NCBI GenBank assembly: GCA_040779335.1
Contig: JBFONV010000001.1
Span: 930,001 to 994,000, forward strand
Source of the DNA: JBFONV01 sp040779335
GTDB taxonomy: Bacteria > Pseudomonadota > Gammaproteobacteria > Enterobacterales > Alteromonadaceae
Reading direction: 5' to 3'
Length of the DNA stretch: 64,000 nt
Shown: in pieces, positions 54,884 through 63,388 of the stretch
Layout: every line of letters begins with the position of its first letter
Numbering within the stretch: the first letter of the stretch is position 1
Made by a program: the position numbers and the translations under genes
The notes under the pieces: model-generated
Seen by the model: the letters and a program-made list of their open reading frames with translations, nothing else
Database searches by the model: none
Told to the model about the DNA's origin: nothing

Positions 54884-56398
54884 ATGGCTATTATTAAACA
54901 ACAAGATTTGATCGAAAGTGTTGCCGATGCGTTGCAATACATCTCCTATTACCATCCACTTGATTTTGTTCAGGCACTTGAAAAAGCTTACCATAAAGAA
55001 GAAAGCCAAGCTGCAAAAGACGCCATTGCCCAAATCCTAATTAATTCTCGTATGTCTGCTCACGGTAAACGTCCTATTTGTCAAGATACCGGTATTGTCA
55101 CTTGCTTTGTCAAAGTAGGGATGGCGGTGCAGTGGGATAAAACCGATATGACGGTTCAGCAAATGGTTGATGAAGGTACTCGCCAAGCGTATATGAATCC
55201 AAACAATCCGTTACGCGCCTCTATTGTTGCCGATCCGGCTGGCAAGCGCATCAACACTAAAGACAATACGCCAGCAGTCGTTCATGTTGAACTAGTGGCT
55301 GGGGATGAAATTGAAGTAATGATCGCAGCGAAAGGCGGCGGCAGTGAAAATAAAACGAAAATGGTGATGTTAAATCCTAGTGATTCAATTGCTGACTGGG
55401 TAGTAAAAACCTTGCCAACCATGGGTGCTGGTTGGTGCCCACCAGGAATGTTAGGCATAGGTATTGGTGGAACTGCTGAAAAAGCAGGGGTGTTAGCGAA
55501 AGAAAGTTTGATGGATCCGGTTGATATTCAAGAGTTAATTGAACGTGGCCCTGAAAATGCTGAAGAAGAATTACGCTTAGAAATTTATGATCGGGTTAAC
55601 AAGCTTGGTATTGGCGCGCAAGGTTTAGGCGGTTTAACCACGGTTGTCGATGTCAAAATTAACTCAGTACCAACACATGCCGCGTCTAAACCTGTGGTAA
55701 TGATCCCAAATTGTGCGGCGACACGTCATGTGCATTTTCATTTAGACGGCAGTGGTCCGGCTAATTTAACACCACCTAAATTAGAAGACTGGCCAGAAAT
55801 TACTTGGGAAGTCGGTGAAAGCGTTCGACGCGTTAATGTAGATGGTTTAACTAAAGCGGATATTAGCGATTGGAAAACCGGTGAAACGGTTCTACTGAGC
55901 GGCACTATCCTTACCGGACGCGATGCAGCACATAAGCGTATTCAAGAAATGTTGGCGGCGGGAGAAGAACTGCCAGTTGATTTTACCAATAAGTTTATTT
56001 ATTACGTAGGCCCTGTTGATGCTATTGGTGATGAAGCGGTTGGTCCCGCAGGTCCAACAACTGCGACGCGAATGGACAAATTCAGTGAAATGATGCTTGC
56101 TCAAACGGGCTTATTGGGCTCTATAGGTAAGTCTGAGCGCGGTGCAGAAACCTGTGAAAATATTAAAAAACATAAGTCTGTTTACTTAATGGCAGTGGGC
56201 GGTGCCGCCTATTTAGTGTCAAAAGCCATTAAAAAGGCACGAGTGGTGGCCTTCGAAGATTTGGGAATGGAAGCCATTTATGAATTTGAAGTGGAAGATA
56301 TGCCAGTCACCGTTGCCGTTGACTCTACAGGTGAGTCGGCACATGTCACTGGTCCTGCTATTTGGCAGGTGAAAATTGAAGAAATGAATAAAAAATAG
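54884..56398 (+). CDS. fumA: Fumarate hydratase, class I (iron-sulfur)
   Basis: 504 residues, single-chain class I form with fused alpha and beta parts. Fe-S Cys lie in RPICQDTGIV, in GAGWCPPGML, and in IPNCAATRHVHF; the C-terminal beta part has LLSGTILTGRDAAHKRI and GPAGPTTATRMDKF. It hydrates fumarate to malate in the TCA cycle. It is somewhat shorter than E. coli FumA (548). GAAGAGACTGTT supplies the ribosome binding site 8-12 bp before the ATG. Monocistronic with its own terminator. Confidence 0.94.
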   Translation: MAIIKQQDLIESVADALQYISYYHPLDFVQALEKAYHKEESQAAKDAIAQILINSRMSAHGKRPICQDTGIVTCFVKVGMAVQWDKTDMTVQQMVDEGTRQAYMNPNNPLRASIVADPAGKRINTKDNTPAVVHVELVAGDEIEVMIAAKGGGSENKTKMVMLNPSDSIADWVVKTLPTMGAGWCPPGMLGIGIGGTAEKAGVLAKESLMDPVDIQELIERGPENAEEELRLEIYDRVNKLGIGAQGLGGLTTVVDVKINSVPTHAASKPVVMIPNCAATRHVHFHLDGSGPANLTPPKLEDWPEITWEVGESVRRVNVDGLTKADISDWKTGETVLLSGTILTGRDAAHKRIQEMLAAGEELPVDFTNKFIYYVGPVDAIGDEAVGPAGPTTATRMDKFSEMMLAQTGLLGSIGKSERGAETCENIKKHKSVYLMAVGGAAYLVSKAIKKARVVAFEDLGMEAIYEFEVEDMPVTVAVDSTGESAHVTGPAIWQVKIEEMNKK

Positions 56399-56412
56399 TC
56401 ATTGTAGATAAT

Positions 56413-56436
56413 AAAAACGCCCAATAGGGCGTTTTT
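56413..56436 (+). terminator. Terminator after the fumarase gene
   Basis: Stem AAAAACGCCC/GGGCGTTTTT, loop AATA. Confidence 0.95.
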
Positions 56437-56509
56437 ATTATCGTTACGACGACTTTTATAGTATTTGCACTGTTTAAATCACAACATTAAAGTTTCCGTA
56501 GAGAAAATT

Positions 56510-58534
56510 ATGAAAAATAAACTGTTATCTTTGGCAGCACTGGCGTGCTTTACGGCGCCAGTATCGGCCGATATTTTTACCGTCGATACCCTTAATCATT
56601 TAAATCAACTACATGACGTTACTATTTCTCCTAAAGGGGACGTCATGGTTTATGGGTTAAAACAAGGCACCGCGTCTCGTGACAATCATTTGTATATTCA
56701 AGACCTTCAGTCGGGCAAAAGCCGACAATTGACCAGTCATCAATCGTCTGAAGCAAACGTTATTTTTTCATCAGATGGTCAACGTCTTTATTTCTTATCT
56801 TCACGCTCTGGCAGCTCACAAATATGGCAGTTACCTTTGTCGGGCGGAGAAGCAATGCAAGTGACCGATATGCCATTAGATATTAATGGCTTTACCATCA
56901 GTGACGATGAAAAATCCTTTGCGCTAGCGCTGACAGTAAAACCAGGCTGCGGTGATATTCAATGTACGCTTGATGCTCAAGAAAATGATGCAAACAAAAA
57001 ATACAATGCCCGTGTATATGATCAGTTAATGGTTCGCCACTGGGATACTTGGAAAACTGAGTATAAAGAACATTTATTTATTGCCCATAAACCAGAGCAA
57101 GGATTAATTACTCAAGCGATTGATCTGATCCCATCATGGACTAACGATATTGCGGGTATTGGCGAAGTGAGTTTTCATCCAGATGGAAAGTCATTAGTTT
57201 TTTCAGCAAAATTCCCGAGTAAAGATGAAGCATGGTCAACTAATTTTGATTTGTTTGAAGTAGATATAGCTGCGAATACCGTGACTAGTATCACCTCTGA
57301 CAACAAAGCCTGGGATGCTAAACCGGTATTTTCAAATAATGGTCGTTACTTGGCTTATCTTGCCATGAAAACACCAGGTTATGAGTCTGATAAGTTCTCC
57401 ATAAAAATTCGCGATAATACTACCGGACAAGTAAAAAACATTGCTAGCCAATGGGATCGTTCTGTCAGCGAACTTACTTTTGCTGATGATAATCGAACCT
57501 TATTTGTTACCGCCCAAGATGTTGGTCAAAAAAGTATTTTTGAAATTCACCCTGAATTTGGTGATGTTCGCTCGGTTTATAATGATGGTACCGCAGGCGA
57601 TATAGCGGTTATTGGTGACAGCATCTATTTCACTCGCCATTCATTAAATTCACCAACAGATGTTTACACCATAAATCGTGATGGCTACGGTTTTAAACAA
57701 CTGACGCAAGTAAATAAAGCCAAGCTTAGTGATATTGATTTTGCTGAATTTGAGCAATTTAGCTTTAAAGGTTGGAATAATGAAGAAGTGTTTGGTTATT
57801 GGTTAAAGCCAGTCAATTATCAACAGGGAAGTAAATATCCTATCGCGTTTCTTGTTCATGGTGGCCCGCAAGGCAGTTTCGGCAATCAATTTCATTATCG
57901 CTGGAATGCCCAGTTGTGGGCAGCTCAAGGCTATGGCGTGGTGATGATCGATTTCCATGGTTCTACCGGTTACGGACAAGCCTTTACTGATTCTATTGCC
58001 GGTGATTGGGGCGGAAAACCACTTGAAGATCTGCAAAAAGGTTATGCCGAGGTGTTAAAAAACCAAACGTGGCTAGACGGTCAACGCGCTTGTGCGCTTG
58101 GCGCATCGTACGGCGGGTACATGATGAGTTGGATCGCTGGTAACTGGCCCAATGGCTTTAATTGTTTAGTTAACCATGCTGGTTTGTTTGATATGCCTAG
58201 TTTTTACCAATCGACAGAAGAGCTATGGTTTGCTGAACATGACATGAAAGGCACTCCTTGGTCAGGAAGCAAAGATTACAACCAGTTTAATCCAGCCGCT
58301 TTTGTTAAAAACTGGAAAACACCGACCTTGGTCATTCAAGGTGAGTTGGATTACCGTGTACCTTACGCCCAAAGTTTAGGGGCGTTTACTTCCCTGCAGC
58401 GTCAGGGAATAGACAGTCGATTGGTGATGTTTCCTGATGAAGATCATCATATTCGTAAACCAGATAACTTGAAGTTTTGGTATCAAGAAGTCTTTAACTG
58501 GTTAGGTAAGTACACTAAAAAGAACGAGCAATAA
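56510..58534 (+). CDS. Exported S9-family prolyl oligopeptidase-like peptidase
   Basis: 674 residues from the ATG at 56510; an in-frame TTG at 56465 gives no signal peptide and is rejected. Signal peptide MKNKLLSLAALACFTAPVSA, then an N-terminal propeller (about 25-420) with WD40/PD40-type repeats and a C-terminal hydrolase domain: FLVHGGPQGSFG, GASYGGYMMSW (Ser533), GELDYRVP (Asp) and DEDHHI (His). The family is acylaminoacyl-peptidase/dipeptidyl-peptidase type S9C; the preferred peptide is unknown. Likely periplasmic, scavenging peptides. Confidence 0.92.
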   Translation: MKNKLLSLAALACFTAPVSADIFTVDTLNHLNQLHDVTISPKGDVMVYGLKQGTASRDNHLYIQDLQSGKSRQLTSHQSSEANVIFSSDGQRLYFLSSRSGSSQIWQLPLSGGEAMQVTDMPLDINGFTISDDEKSFALALTVKPGCGDIQCTLDAQENDANKKYNARVYDQLMVRHWDTWKTEYKEHLFIAHKPEQGLITQAIDLIPSWTNDIAGIGEVSFHPDGKSLVFSAKFPSKDEAWSTNFDLFEVDIAANTVTSITSDNKAWDAKPVFSNNGRYLAYLAMKTPGYESDKFSIKIRDNTTGQVKNIASQWDRSVSELTFADDNRTLFVTAQDVGQKSIFEIHPEFGDVRSVYNDGTAGDIAVIGDSIYFTRHSLNSPTDVYTINRDGYGFKQLTQVNKAKLSDIDFAEFEQFSFKGWNNEEVFGYWLKPVNYQQGSKYPIAFLVHGGPQGSFGNQFHYRWNAQLWAAQGYGVVMIDFHGSTGYGQAFTDSIAGDWGGKPLEDLQKGYAEVLKNQTWLDGQRACALGASYGGYMMSWIAGNWPNGFNCLVNHAGLFDMPSFYQSTEELWFAEHDMKGTPWSGSKDYNQFNPAAFVKNWKTPTLVIQGELDYRVPYAQSLGAFTSLQRQGIDSRLVMFPDEDHHIRKPDNLKFWYQEVFNWLGKYTKKNEQ

Positions 58535-58569
58535 GCGGTAACCGCAAATTTTAGTGACGAAATAATCGT

Positions 58570-58604
58570 AAAAGGCAGGTCATTTATCGTGATGTGCCTT
58601 TTTT
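58570..58604 (+). terminator. Terminator after the S9 peptidase gene
   Basis: AAAAGGCA/TGCCTTTT with a 17-nt loop containing an inner TCA/TGA stem, followed by T's. Confidence 0.8.
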
Positions 58605-58668
58605 ATTGGACTTAATAATAACGAACATGATTTAATAACTGTTAATAATTACAGTGTTTGGTGGGTGT

Positions 58669-60024
58669 ATGTCCTATTTTATTGAAAACATTTATGTATT
58701 TTCAATGGTGTTTTTTTTCTCGGTTATTTTTTTACTTATACTTACCATGTTTCAGCAGGCAAAATTAGCGAAACAACAGCAGCAACAAAACGATGTTATC
58801 AGCGGCATGCTAGCAAGCGTAACGTTAAATAATGAAGTAGCCGATAGAAATTATCACCAGCAGCAACAGCAATTTTCGTTAAATCACCAACAATTATTGA
58901 GTGCACAACAAGAATTAAAAACCTATTTTGAGCAACAAATCGCGGATTTACGTATTAAATTACTGCGACAATTGAGTCAGCAAAATGAACAAGTAAACGA
59001 AAATCAGCATAAAGCTGTTGATCAACTTATACATCATTTAAATCAGGCGACACAAGCCAATAGAGAAGAGTTAGCTAAATCGTTAACGCAAGGCTATGAA
59101 CAAATGGCTAAGCGTATTGATGGCTTAACTGAATCTACCGATAAACGCTTACAGGATATCAGTGGGCAAGTGGAAAAACGTTTGGCTGATGGCTTTGAAA
59201 AAACCACGCAAACCTTTAATGATATTCTTAAACGATTAGCGCTGATCGATGATGCCCAGAAAAAAATTACCGAGTTATCAACCAATGTGGTGAGTTTACA
59301 AGAAGTACTTGCCGATAAACGCTCTCGGGGTGCGTTTGGGGAAGTTCAGTTAAATTCACTCATTCGCAATGTCTTGCCGGAGCAGAGCTTTTCGTTGCAA
59401 CATACCCTGTCAAACGGTCGCATCGCCGATTGTATTTTATTTTTACCAGAGCCAACTGGGAATGTCGTTATCGATTCTAAGTTTCCGTTAGAAAGCTACC
59501 AACGGATGATGGACAATCAACGCAGCGAACTTGAGCGCAAAGCTGCAGAGCGGCAGTTTAAAAGCGATATTAAAAAGCATATCAATGATATTAGCGATAA
59601 GTATTTAATTGAAAAAGAAACCGCTGAAGGGGCAATTATGTTTATTCCTGCGGAAGCTATATTTGCCGAAATTCATGCTCATCAAACCGACTTGGTTGAA
59701 TTTGCCAATAAAAAACGTATTTGGCTGGCTTCACCAACCACACTGATGGCTATTTTAACCACTGCTCGAGCGGTACTTAAAGATGATGCGACTAAAACGC
59801 AAATCCACGTTATTCAACAGCATTTGTCTCAATTGGCGACAGATTTTGGGCGTTTTCGTGGCCGTTTTGATAATTTAGCCAAACATATTGATCAAGCGGC
59901 AAGCGATGTTAAGCAAATTCATACCTCGGCGGATAAAATCAGTAAACGCTTTAGTAAAATTGAGCAGGTTGAGTTAAGTAATCAAGAGATAGAGGCGTTT
60001 GAACTAGCCAATAATGCCGATTAA
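58669..60024 (+). CDS. rmuC: DNA recombination protein RmuC
   Basis: 451 residues from the ATG at 58669; a GTG at 58654 is possible but the ATG has GGTGGG upstream. One N-terminal membrane helix, a long Gln-rich coiled coil (residues 30-175) and the RmuC nuclease-like domain (RGAFGEVQLNSLIRNVLPE, VVIDSKFPLESYQRM, GAIMFIPAEAIFAEI, SPTTLMAILTTARAVLKDDATK). RmuC limits inversion at inverted repeats. No unusual feature apart from the high Gln content of the coil. Confidence 0.95.
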   Translation: MSYFIENIYVFSMVFFFSVIFLLILTMFQQAKLAKQQQQQNDVISGMLASVTLNNEVADRNYHQQQQQFSLNHQQLLSAQQELKTYFEQQIADLRIKLLRQLSQQNEQVNENQHKAVDQLIHHLNQATQANREELAKSLTQGYEQMAKRIDGLTESTDKRLQDISGQVEKRLADGFEKTTQTFNDILKRLALIDDAQKKITELSTNVVSLQEVLADKRSRGAFGEVQLNSLIRNVLPEQSFSLQHTLSNGRIADCILFLPEPTGNVVIDSKFPLESYQRMMDNQRSELERKAAERQFKSDIKKHINDISDKYLIEKETAEGAIMFIPAEAIFAEIHAHQTDLVEFANKKRIWLASPTTLMAILTTARAVLKDDATKTQIHVIQQHLSQLATDFGRFRGRFDNLAKHIDQAASDVKQIHTSADKISKRFSKIEQVELSNQEIEAFELANNAD

Positions 60025-60121
60025 CGTTAAAGTGCAATTGGGCTGTTAACACTAAATAGTGATCTAGAAAGTCACCAAGAAACACTATCTATAAAAAGAA
60101 GAATAAAGCGGGAGTATACGC

Positions 60122-61312
60122 TTGTCGTATTTTGTAAAAGGCTTTAAAAATACATTATTGAGCCTTGTTGGCGTGTTCATCGCCTTTGCGGTTGTTGTGC
60201 AAACACAAGTCTACTGGTCACCTTGGTTAACTATCATCGAGCATGTGGTTTACGCCGCGTTAGTATTAACCATAGTATTTGCGGCTCAATTTAATCGCAG
60301 TCGTTTTTCATTGTTAGCCGCAACATGGTTATTGATATACGCAGGCGTACAAAGCGAAATGCCTTATTCGTCATGGCTGAAACATCATAACGATTGGCTT
60401 ATGCTTTGCGTCATCAGCCTATTCATCTTGCTCAGTTTTATCAAGGATAGAGGATTATTATCCGTACATTTAATCACTAGAGTAGTGCTTATTATTGGCT
60501 GCGGTGTTATGGCGTATTTGTGGTTATATGGATACCAATGGGGCGTTGAACAACTCTCCAATAGAAAAATCGTATTTGCTTATACCGCCTACCTAGAAAT
60601 AGCGTTACCGGTTGCCATTGCCGGGTTAACGCTTTTACTAAGAGCGTTGGCTAAAGCCAGCCTACTTGATAGTACATTACTGGTCAGCTTTACCGTTTGG
60701 TGTTTGTATTATTATCAACTTGTTCCTTTACCATTAAGTGTCGTTTTGACCTTATTGTCATGTTATTACTTGTTGGTGATTGTCATTGATTCATATTTTT
60801 TGGCGTATCGTGATGAACTCACTGGGTTGCCCTCTCGTCGGGCCCTCAATCATCTGGCGCTGTCCTTGGGGCGAAAATACACAGTCGCAATGCTCGATAT
60901 CGATCATTTTAAAAAATTTAATGATACCTACGGTCATGATATTGGCGATCAAGTGTTAAAGTTGGTCGCGGCTAAACTGACTGAGGTAAAAAGCGGCGGT
61001 AAAGTCTTTCGTTATGGCGGAGAGGAATTCACGGTGGTTTTTCCTCGCAAAAATATAGAACAATCATTGAGCGCCCTTGAAACTCTCAGACAATCAATCG
61101 CTAATTACAAAATGGTTATTCGTCATCCTCAGCGTAAAACCAAGCAAGAGCGCAGTGGCAAAAAAAATAATGATATGAAAACCGTCAGCGTTACAGTATC
61201 GATTGGCGTAGCGGTTAAAGTTGCAAAAACGAACTTTGAACAAGTGCTAAAAAGTGCCGATCAGGCGCTATATCGAGCGAAAAAGAGTGGTCGTAATAAT
61301 GTTAGTGAGTAA
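60122..61312 (+). CDS. Membrane diguanylate cyclase (GGDEF)
   Basis: 396 residues. Seven or eight hydrophobic segments occupy residues 10-225, followed by a GGDEF domain: DELTGLPSRRALN, AMLDIDHFKKFNDTYGHDIGD and RYGGEEFTVVF (GGEEF at 299-303), ending SVSIGVAVK and ADQALYRAKKSGRNNV. All residues for GTP and metal binding are there, so it should make c-di-GMP. The RxxD inhibitory site five residues before GGEEF is absent (KSGG in its place). TTG start at 60122 with GGGAG 7 bp upstream. Confidence 0.92.
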   Translation: MSYFVKGFKNTLLSLVGVFIAFAVVVQTQVYWSPWLTIIEHVVYAALVLTIVFAAQFNRSRFSLLAATWLLIYAGVQSEMPYSSWLKHHNDWLMLCVISLFILLSFIKDRGLLSVHLITRVVLIIGCGVMAYLWLYGYQWGVEQLSNRKIVFAYTAYLEIALPVAIAGLTLLLRALAKASLLDSTLLVSFTVWCLYYYQLVPLPLSVVLTLLSCYYLLVIVIDSYFLAYRDELTGLPSRRALNHLALSLGRKYTVAMLDIDHFKKFNDTYGHDIGDQVLKLVAAKLTEVKSGGKVFRYGGEEFTVVFPRKNIEQSLSALETLRQSIANYKMVIRHPQRKTKQERSGKKNNDMKTVSVTVSIGVAVKVAKTNFEQVLKSADQALYRAKKSGRNNVSE

Positions 61313-61324
61313 CGTTAGTGAGTA
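61301..61324. repeat. Tandem 13-bp repeat across the cyclase stop codon
   Basis: GTTAGTGAGTA occurs at 61301-61311 and 61314-61324, so the end of the coding sequence including its TAA is duplicated just after the stop. Probably recent slippage. Confidence 0.75.
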
Positions 61325-61392
61325 GTTTTAGTGACTTATTTACTACTGAAGCTAAGTACCTCTGTTATCAAGGTAACTGATAAAATTTAAAC

Positions 61393-62910
61393 ATGAACAA
61401 TAATATAAAAGCTAAAACCTTGATGATTCAAGGGACTACCTCTGATGCGGGTAAAAGTACTTTGGTGGCGGCGTTGTGCCGACTCTATGCACGAAGAGGC
61501 ACCAAGGTGGCGCCGTTTAAACCGCAAAATATGGCGTTAAACAGTGCCGTAACTCCGTGTGGCGGAGAAATAGGCCGGGCGCAAGCGGTACAAGCAAAAG
61601 CAGCCAATCTGCCATTAGATGTAGATTTTAATCCTATCTTATTAAAGCCTAACTCAGATATTGGCGCGCAAGTGATTATTCATGGTAAAGCGATTACCGA
61701 TATGGACGCGGTTGCTTATCATGATTACAAAAAGGTCGCCGCTGATGCCGTTATGCAATCACACCAGCGTTTAACGGCGCGCTATGAACTGGTGATGGTG
61801 GAGGGGGCAGGTAGTCCGGCTGAGATAAATTTACGTGAAGGCGATATTGCTAATATGGGCTTTGCTGAGCGCGCTGATTGCCCGGTGATTATTATTGCCG
61901 ATATTGATAAAGGCGGGGTATTTGCGCATTTAGTCGGCACGTTAATGTTGCTCTCCCAATCAGAGCAAGACCGAGTGATTGGTTTTGTTATCAATCGTTT
62001 TCGCGGCGATATTGCGCTATTAAATCCAGGCTTAGCTTGGCTAGAACAGAAAACCAATAAACCTGTGTTAGGGGTTTTGCCTTATATCCACAACTTGGAA
62101 GTAGCGGCAGAAGATGCGGTAGATACCCAGCAACGTGCTACTGATACCAGCAATATAAAATTACGAGTGGTTGTCTTGGTATTTTCTCATATGAGTAACC
62201 ATACCGATTTTGATGCACTGCGGGTACATCCTGAAATAGATTGCCAATTTGTGTTTGCTCGCAATGCTAATGTTGAACATCAACATATTGATTTACCTGC
62301 TTGTGATTTAATTATTTTGCCCGGCAGCAAAAATGTGCGTGCAGATTTGGCCTTTATGAAAGCACAAGGTTGGCCCCAAGCTATCGCCAAGCATTTACGC
62401 TATGGCGGTAAAGTCTTTGGTATTTGTGGCGGATTTCAAATGTTAGGTGAATCCATTGCAGATCCCTATGCTATTGAAGGGGAAAAAGGGGAGAGTGCTG
62501 GTTTAGGATATTTCCCCATGCAAACAATTCTACAAGCGGAGAAAACCTTATTAAATGTCTCTGGTAGCATCCAACTAATGGGAGAGTCGGCTGATGTTTC
62601 GGGGTATGAAATTCATGCCGGCGAGAGTTATTTTAATGCTGAACAGGTGCCGATACTTAACCTTAATGGCGAAATGCAGGGACATATCAGTGACGATGGT
62701 CAAATTGCGGGTTGCTATTTACATGGCTTATTTGATTGTGCGTCGGCGTTGAATGCTATCATGCAATGGGTGGGCGTTGAGTTAACCCAAACCAAAAATA
62801 TTAATGATATTGAAGAGCAAGCGATCAATCATTTAGCCGATGTTTGCCAGCAACATTTAGATATTAATAAAATTGATCAAATTCTCGAAAAATGGAGTAC
62901 CAGACAGTGA
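61393..62910 (+). CDS. cobQ: Cobyric acid synthase
   Basis: 505 residues, as in the CbiP/CobQ family. The P-loop-like start LMIQGTTSDAGKSTLVAALCR, KPQNMALNSAVT and EGAGSPAEINLREGDIANMG, then the C-terminal class I amidotransferase domain with Cys345 (GICGGFQMLGE) and His in GCYLHGLFD. It amidates adenosylcobyrinic acid a,c-diamide four times. It is isolated from other cobalamin genes in this window and I see no cobalamin riboswitch upstream, so it may belong to a salvage or split pathway. Confidence 0.96.
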   Translation: MNNNIKAKTLMIQGTTSDAGKSTLVAALCRLYARRGTKVAPFKPQNMALNSAVTPCGGEIGRAQAVQAKAANLPLDVDFNPILLKPNSDIGAQVIIHGKAITDMDAVAYHDYKKVAADAVMQSHQRLTARYELVMVEGAGSPAEINLREGDIANMGFAERADCPVIIIADIDKGGVFAHLVGTLMLLSQSEQDRVIGFVINRFRGDIALLNPGLAWLEQKTNKPVLGVLPYIHNLEVAAEDAVDTQQRATDTSNIKLRVVVLVFSHMSNHTDFDALRVHPEIDCQFVFARNANVEHQHIDLPACDLIILPGSKNVRADLAFMKAQGWPQAIAKHLRYGGKVFGICGGFQMLGESIADPYAIEGEKGESAGLGYFPMQTILQAEKTLLNVSGSIQLMGESADVSGYEIHAGESYFNAEQVPILNLNGEMQGHISDDGQIAGCYLHGLFDCASALNAIMQWVGVELTQTKNINDIEEQAINHLADVCQQHLDINKIDQILEKWSTRQ

Positions 62911-63323
62911 GTTTTCATTTGAAACGACTAATGCTAATGAGTTGCATCAGTATGTTTATGCTTGGCTCAAGTGCGCTGGCTGCTAAATTTGATGGCGCCT
63001 GGGAGCTAATGTCTGGGGAATATATGGATCATCAAAAGAAATTGGTGCAATACCAAGCTTTAAAACTCAAATCTTTAAAAGTGATTGCTGATGGCCATTT
63101 TAGTTTCATTTCACAAAGCAATGACAAGTTTTGGGCCGCAGGCGCGGGTGAGTTCCTTTTTACCGACGCTGAATATATAGAAACGCCTTTTTACACTTCC
63201 TATGAAATGAAAGCAGGCACGGAGTATCGCTTTAATTACAAGCTTGAAGGTGAATTTTGGTATAACGAGCGCTGGCAAAACGGCACCCGCGTTGAGTATG
63301 AAGTATGGCGTCGTGTAGAATAA
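62907..63323 (+). CDS. Small exported protein of unknown function
   Basis: 138 residues. The GTG at 62907 overlaps the cobQ stop (GTGA), with GGAG at 62895 as ribosome binding site; an earlier in-frame ATG (62892) sits on top of that site and is less likely. A signal peptide (cleavage near ALA-AKF) is followed by a lipocalin-like beta-rich domain: FDGAWELMSGEYMD, FSFISQSNDKFWAAGAGEF, YRFNYKLEGEFWYNERW. Similar small DUF proteins exist in Bacteroidetes and marine Proteobacteria. Possible ligand binder; no function known. Coupling to cobQ appears positional only. Confidence 0.72.
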   Translation: MSFHLKRLMLMSCISMFMLGSSALAAKFDGAWELMSGEYMDHQKKLVQYQALKLKSLKVIADGHFSFISQSNDKFWAAGAGEFLFTDAEYIETPFYTSYEMKAGTEYRFNYKLEGEFWYNERWQNGTRVEYEVWRRVE

Positions 63324-63388
63324 TAGAACCTTTTTATTCAGAACCACTAATGGTTTAACTCAAATAGAGGTTAGTTAAAATATAGATT

